Shown: positions 20,495 through 28,175, counted from the stretch's first letter. The stretch: DNA of 29,098 nt from Duodenibacillus intestinigallinarum (GCA_019117105.1 DXAH01000016.1:1-29098), one strand, 5' to 3'. A program made the numbers and translations. Notes: generated by a model not told the origin, from the letters alone.

Positions 20495-22024
20495 TTAGGT
20501 CACGGGAATGATACCCGGATCAATGATCAGCACTGCAATCGAGATCACAATAATCGAGACCACATTGAGCCAGAAGCCTGCGCGCAGCATATCGCCTATC
20601 TTCAGGCGGCCGGTACCGAACACCATGGCGTTGGGAGGCGTACCCACCGGCATCATGAAGGCGCAGCTCGTTGCCATCGTGGCGGCAATCAGCAGAGACT
20701 GCGGATTGGCGTTGATGGAGTCGGCCACAGCGGCCACAAGCGGCATCAAGGTCGCAGCAAGAGCTGTGTTGGAGGTGAATTCCGAGGCAAAGCAAGCCAG
20801 AGTTGACACGCCGCCCACGATCGCCCACTCGGGCAGACCGCCCAGAGCCACCGCAGCAGCGCCCACCGCATCAGCCGCTCCGGTGCGTTGGATAGCCGCA
20901 GCCATCGCGAGACCACCACCGAACAGCAGCAGCACGTCCCAACTCACGCCCTTGGCGGCACTCGACCAGTCCAGAGCATGGATGCCCTTCTTGGCGTCCA
21001 CGGGGATGATGAAGAGGATGATACCGGCGCCCATGGCGATCACGGTGTCACTCAGCGGCTTCAAGGGCTTGGTGCCGGCGATTTCAAGGCCGCGCAACAC
21101 GGGACCGAACGTCCACAGCAGTGCCGCAACCACGAACACGATCAGAACTGTCCATTCGCCGCGGGTAAGCGGACCGAGATGCTTGATTTCGCTGTTGACC
21201 CAATCCTTGCCTCCGGGCAGTTCGCCGGGCTGGTCGCGGAAGAGCACGTGCACGAGCAACAGATAGGTCGCGATGATCAGAATCGTCATCGTCGGAAACG
21301 AGATCTTGAGCCAGTCAAGGAAGCTCACGGGCGAGCCATATGTTTGTTCCACGAAGCGAGCCAAAATGCCGTTGGGAGGCGTACCGATCAGGGTGTAGAC
21401 ACCACCCAGAGAGGCGCCGTAGGCCACGCTCAGAAGCAGGCACACACCGAAGTTGCGTTCCGCCTTATCGATGGGCTTGTCGATGCGCGTGGAGCGAACG
21501 ACGGCCATAAGTGCAAGAGCGATCGGAAGCATCATGGCGGCGGTAGCGGTGTTTGACACCCAGGCCGACAGGAAGCTCGTAGCGAGCATGATGCCAAGAA
21601 CGATCTGCTTGGGCTTGGTGCCCACGATACGTATCGTGTAAAGAGCGATGCGACGGTCGAGGCCCCAGCGGGCGATGCCGGCAGCAATCAAAAAGCCGCC
21701 CAAGAAGAGATAGATCGTGCTGTTGGAATATTCCTTGAGCGTCTGAGCGGGGGTCGCCACGCCAAGTAGCGGGAAGCACACGATCGGCAAAAGGGCCGTA
21801 ACGGCAATCGGAACAGCTTCGGTGAACCACCAAATAGCCATCCAGAGCACCATACTCACGCAAGCGCGAGCGGCGTGCGTCAGTTCAACCGGATCGCCTT
21901 TGGCGCTCACATAAGATTCCGGCAGGATGAAATAAAGAGCCAGGGCAAGCAAGGGGCCCAGGATGAGAGGGATGACCTTGGACTTGTTGTCCAGTGCGCC
22001 GATCTCAATACTGGATTCGTGCAT
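20495..22024 (-). CDS. SLC13/DASS-family sodium-dicarboxylate transporter
   Basis: The product is 509 residues and very hydrophobic, with about 11 membrane segments. It carries the two SNT signature motifs of the family (SNTATAAMMLP at 157-167 and SNTALAATLMP at 418-428), each in a hairpin-helix repeat, and two TPPN motifs (about 215 and 464). These bind Na+ and the carboxylates in the VcINDY-like branch, so succinate, fumarate or malate are likely substrates. The anion exchangers TtdT and CitT belong to the same family, so tartrate or citrate exchange is not excluded. AGGAGG lies six bases before the ATG. Upstream is an FNR-type palindrome, and frdC lies before it on the same strand behind its own terminator. 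Confidence 0.9.
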   Translation of the reverse strand: MHESSIEIGALDNKSKVIPLILGPLLALALYFILPESYVSAKGDPVELTHAARACVSMVLWMAIWWFTEAVPIAVTALLPIVCFPLLGVATPAQTLKEYSNSTIYLFLGGFLIAAGIARWGLDRRIALYTIRIVGTKPKQIVLGIMLATSFLSAWVSNTATAAMMLPIALALMAVVRSTRIDKPIDKAERNFGVCLLLSVAYGASLGGVYTLIGTPPNGILARFVEQTYGSPVSFLDWLKISFPTMTILIIATYLLLVHVLFRDQPGELPGGKDWVNSEIKHLGPLTRGEWTVLIVFVVAALLWTFGPVLRGLEIAGTKPLKPLSDTVIAMGAGIILFIIPVDAKKGIHALDWSSAAKGVSWDVLLLFGGGLAMAAAIQRTGAADAVGAAAVALGGLPEWAIVGGVSTLACFASEFTSNTALAATLMPLVAAVADSINANPQSLLIAATMATSCAFMMPVGTPPNAMVFGTGRLKIGDMLRAGFWLNVVSIIVISIAVLIIDPGIIPVT

Positions 22025-22112
22025 GTTTGCCTCCTAATAAGAAGGGCAACTGTCTGGGAAAAGATCGGCGAGAAGGCCGTATCGACTGTTGCTCGGGGTT
22101 GTTCGTACTCAA

Positions 22113-22118
22113 GTTATC
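22113..22118 (-). promoter_or_regulatory. Candidate -10 element for the dicarboxylate transporter
   Basis: The minus strand reads GATAAC. A start point about 7 bp further on would put the FNR-type site centre near -45, close to the class II position. No consensus -35 is present, as expected if an activator is needed. Confidence 0.4.
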
Positions 22119-22144
22119 TCTTTTTGTTAAGAGATCATCGAGTT

Positions 22145-22158
22145 TTGATATTAGTCAA
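22145..22158. promoter_or_regulatory. FNR/ANR-type site upstream of the dicarboxylate transporter
   Basis: TTGATATTAGTCAA matches TTGAT-N4-ATCAA at nine of ten defined positions. It is the only such site in the 371-bp gap and lies on the promoter side of the frdC terminator, so it should act on the transporter gene. Confidence 0.65.
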
Positions 22159-22291
22159 TAGAAAAGTGCACTAAAACCCTTTGTTCTTAGTATAAACCCT
22201 AATAAAACAAAAATATTCAGGACCTTTATAAAAATTGCACTATCAACCCCCATGCCTGCATCTACAGTGTTCAGCTCAGACACATACGCAT

Positions 22292-22330
22292 AAAAAAGCC
22301 GAACTTCCGGAAAAAGGAAATTCGGCTTTT
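22292..22330 (-). terminator. Intrinsic terminator of frdC
   Basis: AAAAGCCGAA pairs with TTCGGCTTTT (10 bp) and the interior can extend through TTCC/GGAA. In the minus direction it ends with six T residues. It separates frdC from the transporter gene. Confidence 0.9.
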
Positions 22331-22338
22331 AAAGTTGC

Positions 22339-22370
22339 CTCCCCGGGTAAGGAGACTGGAGCCCGGGGAG
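22339..22370 (-). other. Perfect GC-rich hairpin in the frdC 3' untranslated region
   Basis: CTCCCCGGG pairs with CCCGGGGAG (9 bp, 14-base loop), 26 bp after the frdC stop and just before the terminator. It has no T tail, so it probably protects the mRNA end or belongs to a 3'-derived RNA. Confidence 0.55.
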
Positions 22371-22395
22371 ATGAGCTGCTGCAAACAGCTTCGGA

Positions 22396-23184
22396 TTACT
22401 TGTCGGCGAACCAGTTGACGGTAGGAACGTAACGGGTGGCGGCGTTGCCGGATTCCACGAGTTCCTTGCCATAACCCCAGTAGGTGTAGGCCGTCAGGGA
22501 GCCGCAGCAGATCATCAGGAAGGCGATCACAACCATGGCCTTGCGCAGACCGTGAGCGCGACCCTTGATGACGTCCCACTTCACAGCCAGACGATACAGA
22601 CCGATCATGCCGTGCAGTTCGGTGGCAACCAGGAAGATGAGCGTCCAGATCAGGCCATTGTGATAGGTGTGAACCGACGACAGGTTGGGATCGATTTCGG
22701 ACGGAGCCGTGAGCATGCCCATGACGTGCGGGAACACCATGCCGGTGAGGATGATGGCGGTCACGAACTGGATGAACCACAGAGAAGAATCCGTGTGGTG
22801 CACAACCTTCACGTGAGCGCGGATATCACGGAACTGCTTGTAGGAAGTCGGGAAGCGACGCAGAGCGCACAGAGCGTGGATGATGACGCAGAGCGTGATG
22901 ATGCCGACGAACAAAAAGTGCAGCCAGATCTGTTCATGGCCGAAGATCGGGGTACCACCGGAAACCTGGATCAGGTTCCAGAAGAGATCCTTGCCGACCT
23001 GAATAGAGCTGGTGAATGCCATGTGGCAGAACAGGAAGATGCCGAGGATGGCACCGGTGACGGACTGAGCCACGTCAACGTATGCAGGCCACTTGCTGGC
23101 ACGCTTAGCATCCTTGAGGGTCACGCCGGCGATGACTTCGGGGCCGGTGGGGGTATGACCGTACTTGATGTTGTCGGGAGTCAT
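22396..23184 (-). CDS. frdC: Diheme cytochrome b subunit of quinol:fumarate reductase / succinate dehydrogenase (Wolinella FrdC type)
   Basis: FrdC anchors fumarate reductase in the inner membrane and passes electrons from menaquinol. The product is 262 residues with five predicted helices. It resembles Wolinella FrdC: AQSVTGAILGIFLFCHM, LRRFPTSYKQF, DSSLWFIQF and ELHGMIGLYRLAVKW. The four heme-ligand histidines fall at His54, His103, His153 and His191, with spacing close to the Wolinella protein (first pair 49 apart in both). Glu189, matching the E-pathway Glu180, is kept. I could not place a clear match for the quinol-site Glu66. frdA and frdB do not adjoin: the gene has its own FNR-type promoter and terminator. 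AAGGA lies nine bases before the ATG. An Sdh role cannot be excluded. Confidence 0.9.
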   Translation of the reverse strand: MTPDNIKYGHTPTGPEVIAGVTLKDAKRASKWPAYVDVAQSVTGAILGIFLFCHMAFTSSIQVGKDLFWNLIQVSGGTPIFGHEQIWLHFLFVGIITLCVIIHALCALRRFPTSYKQFRDIRAHVKVVHHTDSSLWFIQFVTAIILTGMVFPHVMGMLTAPSEIDPNLSSVHTYHNGLIWTLIFLVATELHGMIGLYRLAVKWDVIKGRAHGLRKAMVVIAFLMICCGSLTAYTYWGYGKELVESGNAATRYVPTVNWFADK

Positions 23185-23262
23185 GATCGATTTCCTTAGT
23201 TTTTTAATGGAATGGGATCGAGGGCAGAGACTACTACCCTGACCCTTGATTTTGATGTGCGA

Positions 23263-23268
23263 ATAATG
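23263..23268 (-). promoter_or_regulatory. Candidate -10 element for frdC
   Basis: The minus strand reads CATTAT, a four-of-six match. A start point about 7 bp beyond it falls near 23256, which puts the FNR site centre at about -41.5. Confidence 0.5.
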
Positions 23269-23290
23269 CTCCTTTCAGACGTTTTTAATA

Positions 23291-23304
23291 TTGATATAAA
23301 TCAA
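23291..23304. promoter_or_regulatory. Perfect FNR consensus site upstream of frdC
   Basis: TTGATATAAATCAA matches TTGAT-N4-ATCAA at all ten defined positions. It lies about 107 bp before the frdC ATG and about 41.5 bp from the start point inferred from the -10, the class II activator position. FNR control of fumarate reductase genes is well known in other bacteria. Confidence 0.82.
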
Positions 23305-23399
23305 ACTTTCATCGCTTAGGAGTCAATTTACTGTACCCTTTTACCGTCAATTTGCGGGTTATCCCGCATAAAAAGCCAAGATTCGATGTTTGACACTTT

Positions 23400-23422
23400 C
23401 CTTGTACAAGGGTTAACCCTTG
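23400..23422. repeat. Two overlapping perfect palindromes after uvrA
   Basis: CCTTGTACAAGG (23400-23411) and CAAGGGTTAACCCTTG (23407-23422) share CAAGG, giving three alternating CTTG/CAAG arms. They lie 28 bp after the uvrA stop. A 6-bp hairpin with a TTAA loop could end the uvrA transcript, but there is no T run. An operator is the alternative. Confidence 0.5.
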
Positions 23423-23449
23423 CTTTCTCGAAAAATTTGACTTCTGGTC

Positions 23450-26284
23450 TCATCTTCGCTTTTTCGGTGCCTTTTCGTCGGCCGTTGCGTGCAGCCATTG
23501 TCCGGTGATGCTCTCGGAGCACTTCATCAGATCTTCGGGAGTGCCTTCAAAAACAAGCTGACCTCCAGCGTTGCCGCCTTCAGGCCCGATGTCCACCACC
23601 CAATCGGCTCCGGCAATCACGTCGGTGTTGTGCTCAATCACGATGACTGTATTGCCAAGCGCGGTCAAACGGCGCAGCACGCGCATGAGCACGGCCACGT
23701 CCTCGAAATGAAGCCCGGTCGTAGGTTCGTCCAATATATAGAGAGTACGTCCCGTGTCGCGGCGTGCCAATTCCTGGGCCAATTTGATGCGCTGCGCTTC
23801 GCCGCCCGAAAAAGTCACGGCGCTTTGGCCCAGACCGATGTATCCAAGGCCCACTTCTTCTATCATTTCGAGCTTGCGCACGATCTGCGTGTGAACGTCA
23901 AAGAACGGCAACGCATCGCTTACCGTCATGTCCAACACGTCAGCAATCGATTTGCCCTTGTACTTCACTTCTAGCGTCTCGCGGTTGTAGCGCCGTCCGT
24001 GGCAAACCGGACAGTCAACATATACCGGCGGCAAAAAGCCCATTTCGAACTTGATACGGCCTTCTCCCTCGCAGGCTTCGCACGCGCCGCCCTCAGTATT
24101 GAAACTAAAGCGACCTGGCCCGTACCCGCGCTCGAGAGCCGCAGGTGTTGCCGCAAACACTTCTCGCAACGGCAACATGAGCCCCGTATAGGTTGCCGGA
24201 TTGGATCGCGGCGTCTTACCAATTGCGCTCTGGTCGACCTCAATGATCTTGTCGAAATAATCAGTGCCTTCGATTTCCTCGAAATCAAGCGGCTGAAGCT
24301 TGGCGCGATGCAGACGCTTTTTCATAAAGCAGCCGAGCGTTTCGTTGACAAGTGTTGACTTGCCCGAACCCGATACGCCCGTGACCGCCACCAGGGCCCC
24401 CACAGGAAATCGACACGTGATGTGCTTGAGGTTGCGCCCCGACGCGCCCCTGATGATGAGAGCTTCGGAGTCGGCGGTAAACACCTTGTGAGGCGCCTGC
24501 GGCATCTTGAGTCGCCCGCTCAGATACGCACCAGTTTTGGAATACTCGCACGCGCATATGTCCTTGACTTCACCCTGGCAAACGACCGTGCCGCCCTGTG
24601 TACCGGCTCCCGGCCCCATATCCACCACCCAGTCAGCCGCGCGAATCATTTCGGGGTCATGTTCGACCACGACAACCGTGTTGCCGGCCTTCGTGAGCTT
24701 CTTGAGCATGTCGATGACGCGCCCCGTGTCGCGCTGATGCAACCCCACGGTCGGCTCGTCGAGCACGTAGGTCACGCCCGTCAAACCGGCGCCGAGCTGA
24801 CCCGCCAGACGAATGCGCTGCACCTCGCCGCCCGAAAGGCTCGATGTTTCGCGCGAAAGCGTCAGATACCCCAGACCGACGTCAATCAGAAAGCGCACGC
24901 GCTTTAAAACTTCATCAAACAAGGGTTTGGCCACGCAAGCAGCGGCCGGCGCAAGCACCAGTCCTTCAACACGCTCCACAAGTTCCAGAAGCGGTAGCCG
25001 CTGCATCTCAATCAGATTGATGCGGTTGTCGGGTACACCCACGTAAACATTTTTGACTTCTGCTCGATGACGCGTCCCGTCGCAGGCCGGGCACACGGTA
25101 GTGCGACGCAGCACGCGCATACCGTTTTTGACCGCTTCGCTCGTCGTGCGCTTCCACTTCTTTTCAAGCTGCGTGATCACACCTTCAAAGTCTGGCATGC
25201 CGAGCACCTCACGCTGCGTCTTGTTCGGGCCGTAAAGCACATAGTCCTTAACGTCCTGTGAAAGATCGTCAAACGCAACGTCCAGAGAGAACCCCAGCAA
25301 GCGCGAGGCCGTCAACAGATCCGCAAAGTTGGCTCGATTTTGCGGCGTACAGCCACACACGGCCCCCTGGCGCAGCGTCAATCGCGCGTCGCTTACCACC
25401 AACGCAGGATCAAATCGTTCTATTTCACCCGAACCTTCACATACCGGACACGCCCCGAGCGCGTTGTTAAAGGAAAACATCGCAGGGCTCAGATCGGGTG
25501 CAGTAGCTTCGCACACCGGGCAGCAATAGCGCGTGTGAAACACACGGCGCTCGCCGGTGTCCATTCTGAGATAGGCCGAGCGACCATCGCCCGCCTTGAC
25601 GGCCGCTTCAAAGCTTTCGGCCAAGCGCGAACGTTGCGCATCGGAACTTTTGAGTCGATCGATCACGATGTCGATCGTGTGTCCCGCCACAGGCTCAGTG
25701 AGTATCTGCTGCGGCATATCGTCGAGCGTGTACGTTTCTCCGTCGAGCAAAAGACGCAGAAAGCCGCGCTTGGTGAGCTGCTTGCCCACTTCGGCAAACG
25801 TGACAGCTCCGGGAATCTTTAGGGGCGCCAAAATCAGAACGCGCGTTCCCTCCTCAAAACCCAACACGGCATCGACCATATCGTGCACGCCGCTTTTTTG
25901 CAGCGGCACATCGTGCTCGGCACAGTACGGCACACCGGCTCGCGCAAAGAGAACGCGCAGGTAGTCGTTGATCTCGGTCATCGTGCCCACCGTCGAGCGC
26001 GATCCCGCAGTGGTCTTTGCCTGCCCGATGGCAATGCAGGGAGAAAGCCCTTCGATGGCATCCACATCGGGCTTATCCATCACATCCATGAAGCGGCGAG
26101 CGTAGCTCGAGACACTTTCAGCGTAGCGACGCTGACCTTCGGCATAGAGCGTGTCAAACGCAACTGAACTCTTGCCCGAACCCGACGGTCCGGTAACAAC
26201 CGTGAGCTTGCCGCGCGGAATCTCTACGTCGACGTTTTTTAGGTTATGTGTGCGAGCTCCGCGGATGCGGATGGTATCGGGCAT
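23450..26284 (-). CDS. uvrA: Excinuclease ABC subunit UvrA (somewhat divergent)
   Basis: UvrA is the damage-sensing ATPase of nucleotide excision repair. The product is 944 residues, the usual length. It has two ABC modules: Walker A GPSGSGKSS (32-40) with signature LSGGEVQR, and a second Walker A GVSGSGKST with signature FSGGEAQR. Zinc sites are CCPVC...CPVC and GGACEACEGEGR...CPVCHG. The stretch after EGLSP reads CIAIGQAKTTAGSRSTVGT, where most UvrA have an IEQK...NPRSTVGT form, so it belongs to an unusual lineage or is a paralogue. Its position divergent from MFS-ssb matches other beta-proteobacteria. AGGAAGGA lies six bases before the ATG. No LexA box is seen in the promoter. Confidence 0.92.
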   Translation of the reverse strand: MPDTIRIRGARTHNLKNVDVEIPRGKLTVVTGPSGSGKSSVAFDTLYAEGQRRYAESVSSYARRFMDVMDKPDVDAIEGLSPCIAIGQAKTTAGSRSTVGTMTEINDYLRVLFARAGVPYCAEHDVPLQKSGVHDMVDAVLGFEEGTRVLILAPLKIPGAVTFAEVGKQLTKRGFLRLLLDGETYTLDDMPQQILTEPVAGHTIDIVIDRLKSSDAQRSRLAESFEAAVKAGDGRSAYLRMDTGERRVFHTRYCCPVCEATAPDLSPAMFSFNNALGACPVCEGSGEIERFDPALVVSDARLTLRQGAVCGCTPQNRANFADLLTASRLLGFSLDVAFDDLSQDVKDYVLYGPNKTQREVLGMPDFEGVITQLEKKWKRTTSEAVKNGMRVLRRTTVCPACDGTRHRAEVKNVYVGVPDNRINLIEMQRLPLLELVERVEGLVLAPAAACVAKPLFDEVLKRVRFLIDVGLGYLTLSRETSSLSGGEVQRIRLAGQLGAGLTGVTYVLDEPTVGLHQRDTGRVIDMLKKLTKAGNTVVVVEHDPEMIRAADWVVDMGPGAGTQGGTVVCQGEVKDICACEYSKTGAYLSGRLKMPQAPHKVFTADSEALIIRGASGRNLKHITCRFPVGALVAVTGVSGSGKSTLVNETLGCFMKKRLHRAKLQPLDFEEIEGTDYFDKIIEVDQSAIGKTPRSNPATYTGLMLPLREVFAATPAALERGYGPGRFSFNTEGGACEACEGEGRIKFEMGFLPPVYVDCPVCHGRRYNRETLEVKYKGKSIADVLDMTVSDALPFFDVHTQIVRKLEMIEEVGLGYIGLGQSAVTFSGGEAQRIKLAQELARRDTGRTLYILDEPTTGLHFEDVAVLMRVLRRLTALGNTVIVIEHNTDVIAGADWVVDIGPEGGNAGGQLVFEGTPEDLMKCSESITGQWLHATADEKAPKKRR

Positions 26285-26307
26285 GAACGGTCCTTCCTAA
26301 AATCGGT

Positions 26308-26324
26308 TTAAGCACAAAGCTTAA
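26308..26324. repeat. Inverted repeat in the uvrA leader
   Basis: TTAAGC-ACAAA-GCTTAA is a perfect 6-bp repeat with a 5-base centre, between the uvrA start and its -10. It could be an operator or a small leader hairpin. Confidence 0.3.
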
Positions 26325-26327
26325 GTT

Positions 26328-26355
26328 TTGGCTTAGGCGAATCGACTACTATACA
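26328..26355. promoter_or_regulatory. Overlapping divergent promoters of uvrA and the MFS gene
   Basis: On plus, TTGGCT (26328-26333) and TATACA (26350-26355) are 16 bp apart. On minus, TATAGT (26353-26348) is a five-of-six -10 for uvrA. The two -10 elements overlap, so transcription in one direction should exclude the other. Confidence 0.5.
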
Positions 26356-26406
26356 ACGCATTGCGCTCTAAAGCAGTGTTTTTTCTTCTTTTGACCTCAG
26401 CTTCCC

Positions 26407-27618
26407 ATGACCGGCACGTCACCCGCCCCTTTGCGCCTCACACGACAGGAACGCACCGCCTCCATGACACTCGGCGCCGTGTTTGCGTTGCGACTGCTGG
26501 GCATCTTTCTGATTCTTCCCGTGTTTTCCGTCTGGGCGCAGACGCTTGAAGGCGGCACGGACGCCTTCATGGTCGGCATGGCGCTCGGCATCTATGGCCT
26601 GACCCAGGCCGTGCTTCAGATTCCATTCGGGGCAGCGAGCGACCGATTCGGACGAAAGCCGGTGATTGTGACAGGTCTCTTGATTTTCATCGCCGGTAGT
26701 CTGCTTGCATACTCTGCCGACAACATCACGACGCTCCTAATCGCGCGCGCCATTCAGGGAGCGGGCGCCGTATCGGCTGCCGTCACCGCCATGATTTCCG
26801 ACAGCGTTCGGGACCAGCTCCTCACTCGCGCCATGGCCTTCGTCGGCGCCTCAATCGGCGTTAGCTTTACGTTTTCGCTTGTCATCTCCCCCATTCTGGC
26901 CGACTCCATTGGCGTACCGGGCATTTTTCTGCTCACCGCTCTTTTGTGCATGCTTGCCATTGGTGCCGTTTTGATGTTGCCGACGGCTCCAGTAAAAAGA
27001 TTTGAAAACTTCCGCGCCCGCGCCAAACTTCGCGATGTGTTTCTGCACAGCCAGCTGATGCGACTCAATTTAGGCATCTTTTCGCTGCACATGGCTCAGA
27101 TGGCTCTCTTTGTGGTAATCCCGCTGCGTCTGGCAGAACTTGATCTCGTCGTGGCCCAGCACTGGACCGTCTACCTTCCCGCCGTGCTCGTGAGTCTGGC
27201 GTTTCTGATGCCCGTTCTGCGGCACGCCGAAAAAACGGGTCGAACCAAAGAATTGTTCGTGGGTGCCATTTGCCTGGTGTTGGCCGCATTTGCCGGATTT
27301 GAGATTTTTGACAATTCAGTTCTTCTCATTTCAGTTTTGCTGTTAGTATTCTTCTCCGGCTTTAACGTCCTCGAAGCGTCCCTGCCCTCGCTCGTGTCAA
27401 AAACGGCGCCGCAGGAATGCAAAGGATTGGCGCTTGGTGTGTACAACACCACGCAGTCCGTCGGTGTCTTCATCGGCGGAGCCGCCGGGGGCTGGCTGTA
27501 TTCGGTCTTCGGCACGCACGGCGTGTACGGCTTTTGCGCCGCACTGATGGTTCTCTGGATCATCGCGGCACAGGGTATGACGGCTCCGGCCCGCGGAAAC
27601 GTTGAAGCAGACTCTTGA
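26407..27618 (+). CDS. Major facilitator superfamily transporter (YajR-like)
   Basis: The product is 403 residues with about 12 membrane helices. The MFS motif A after helix 2 reads GAASDRFGRKP (75-85), and RAIQGAGAVSAA is the typical helix 4 motif of drug:H+ antiporter types. E. coli YajR is longer because of a C-terminal YAM domain, which is missing here. Substrate is unknown; efflux is likely from the family. I see no good Shine-Dalgarno before the ATG at 26407. It precedes ssb by about 70 bp on the same strand, and this uvrA / MFS-ssb arrangement is one I recall from other beta-proteobacteria. Confidence 0.88.
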   Translation: MTGTSPAPLRLTRQERTASMTLGAVFALRLLGIFLILPVFSVWAQTLEGGTDAFMVGMALGIYGLTQAVLQIPFGAASDRFGRKPVIVTGLLIFIAGSLLAYSADNITTLLIARAIQGAGAVSAAVTAMISDSVRDQLLTRAMAFVGASIGVSFTFSLVISPILADSIGVPGIFLLTALLCMLAIGAVLMLPTAPVKRFENFRARAKLRDVFLHSQLMRLNLGIFSLHMAQMALFVVIPLRLAELDLVVAQHWTVYLPAVLVSLAFLMPVLRHAEKTGRTKELFVGAICLVLAAFAGFEIFDNSVLLISVLLLVFFSGFNVLEASLPSLVSKTAPQECKGLALGVYNTTQSVGVFIGGAAGGWLYSVFGTHGVYGFCAALMVLWIIAAQGMTAPARGNVEADS

Positions 27619-27689
27619 CTTACTCGAGAGCTTAACGTTGGTATCTAACGACATATTTGGTTCAATAGTTTTATTAGGATTTAACCGTC

Positions 27690-28175
27690 ATGGCTTCTAT
27701 TAACAAGGTCATCCTGATCGGCAATCTCGGCAGAGATCCGGAAACGCGCTACACCGCAGACGGCAGTACTGCCATCTGCAACATCTTGATGGCCACTTCG
27801 CGTCGCTATAAAGACAGTCAAGGTCAGGTGCAGGAAGAAACCGAATGGCACCGCGTTGTGTTCTTCGGTCGTCAGGCTGAAGTCGCACAAACCTACTTGC
27901 GCAAAGGCAATCCGGTCTACATCGAAGGCCGCCTGCGTACCCGCCGCTACACCGACAAGGAAGGCGTTGAACGCTATTACACCGAAATCATCTGTGAAAC
28001 GATGCAGCTGCTCGGTAGCCGCAACTCCTCATCCGCTCCGGTGCATCAGAGCGACGAAGCTTTTGAGTCGCCGCGCCGTGCCGCTCCCGCTGCGCGACCG
28101 GCCTCTCAGCCTGCACAGCCCGCTCAGCCGGCCGTTGCAGCCGACAGCTTCAGCGATGATGACATTCCGTTCTAA
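27690..28175 (+). CDS. ssb: Single-stranded DNA-binding protein
   Basis: SSB coats single-stranded DNA in replication, repair and recombination. The product is 161 residues. An OB-fold occupies about 1-108 (MASINKVILIGNLGRDPETRYTADG... ending ETMQLLGSR). A Pro/Ala/Gln-rich linker leads to the acidic tip DDDIPF, the docking site for partner proteins. AGGA lies ten bases before the ATG. The divergent neighbour, beyond the MFS gene, is uvrA, a common pairing. A strong terminator follows. Confidence 0.98.
   Translation: MASINKVILIGNLGRDPETRYTADGSTAICNILMATSRRYKDSQGQVQEETEWHRVVFFGRQAEVAQTYLRKGNPVYIEGRLRTRRYTDKEGVERYYTEIICETMQLLGSRNSSSAPVHQSDEAFESPRRAAPAARPASQPAQPAQPAVAADSFSDDDIPF

Larger units (their letters stand above)
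22025..22395 (-). other. 371-bp non-coding region between frdC and the dicarboxylate transporter gene
   Basis: It contains no gene. From right to left it holds a GC-rich hairpin, the frdC terminator, an A/T-rich stretch (about 22150-22250), the FNR-type site, a TCTCTT/AAGAGA inverted repeat (22117-22134) and the transporter promoter. Confidence 0.6.

Noticed and set aside
26285..26406. LexA control of uvrA
   Set aside because: I read the whole divergent promoter region and found no CTGT-N8-ACAG sequence, so damage control by the usual box is not supported.
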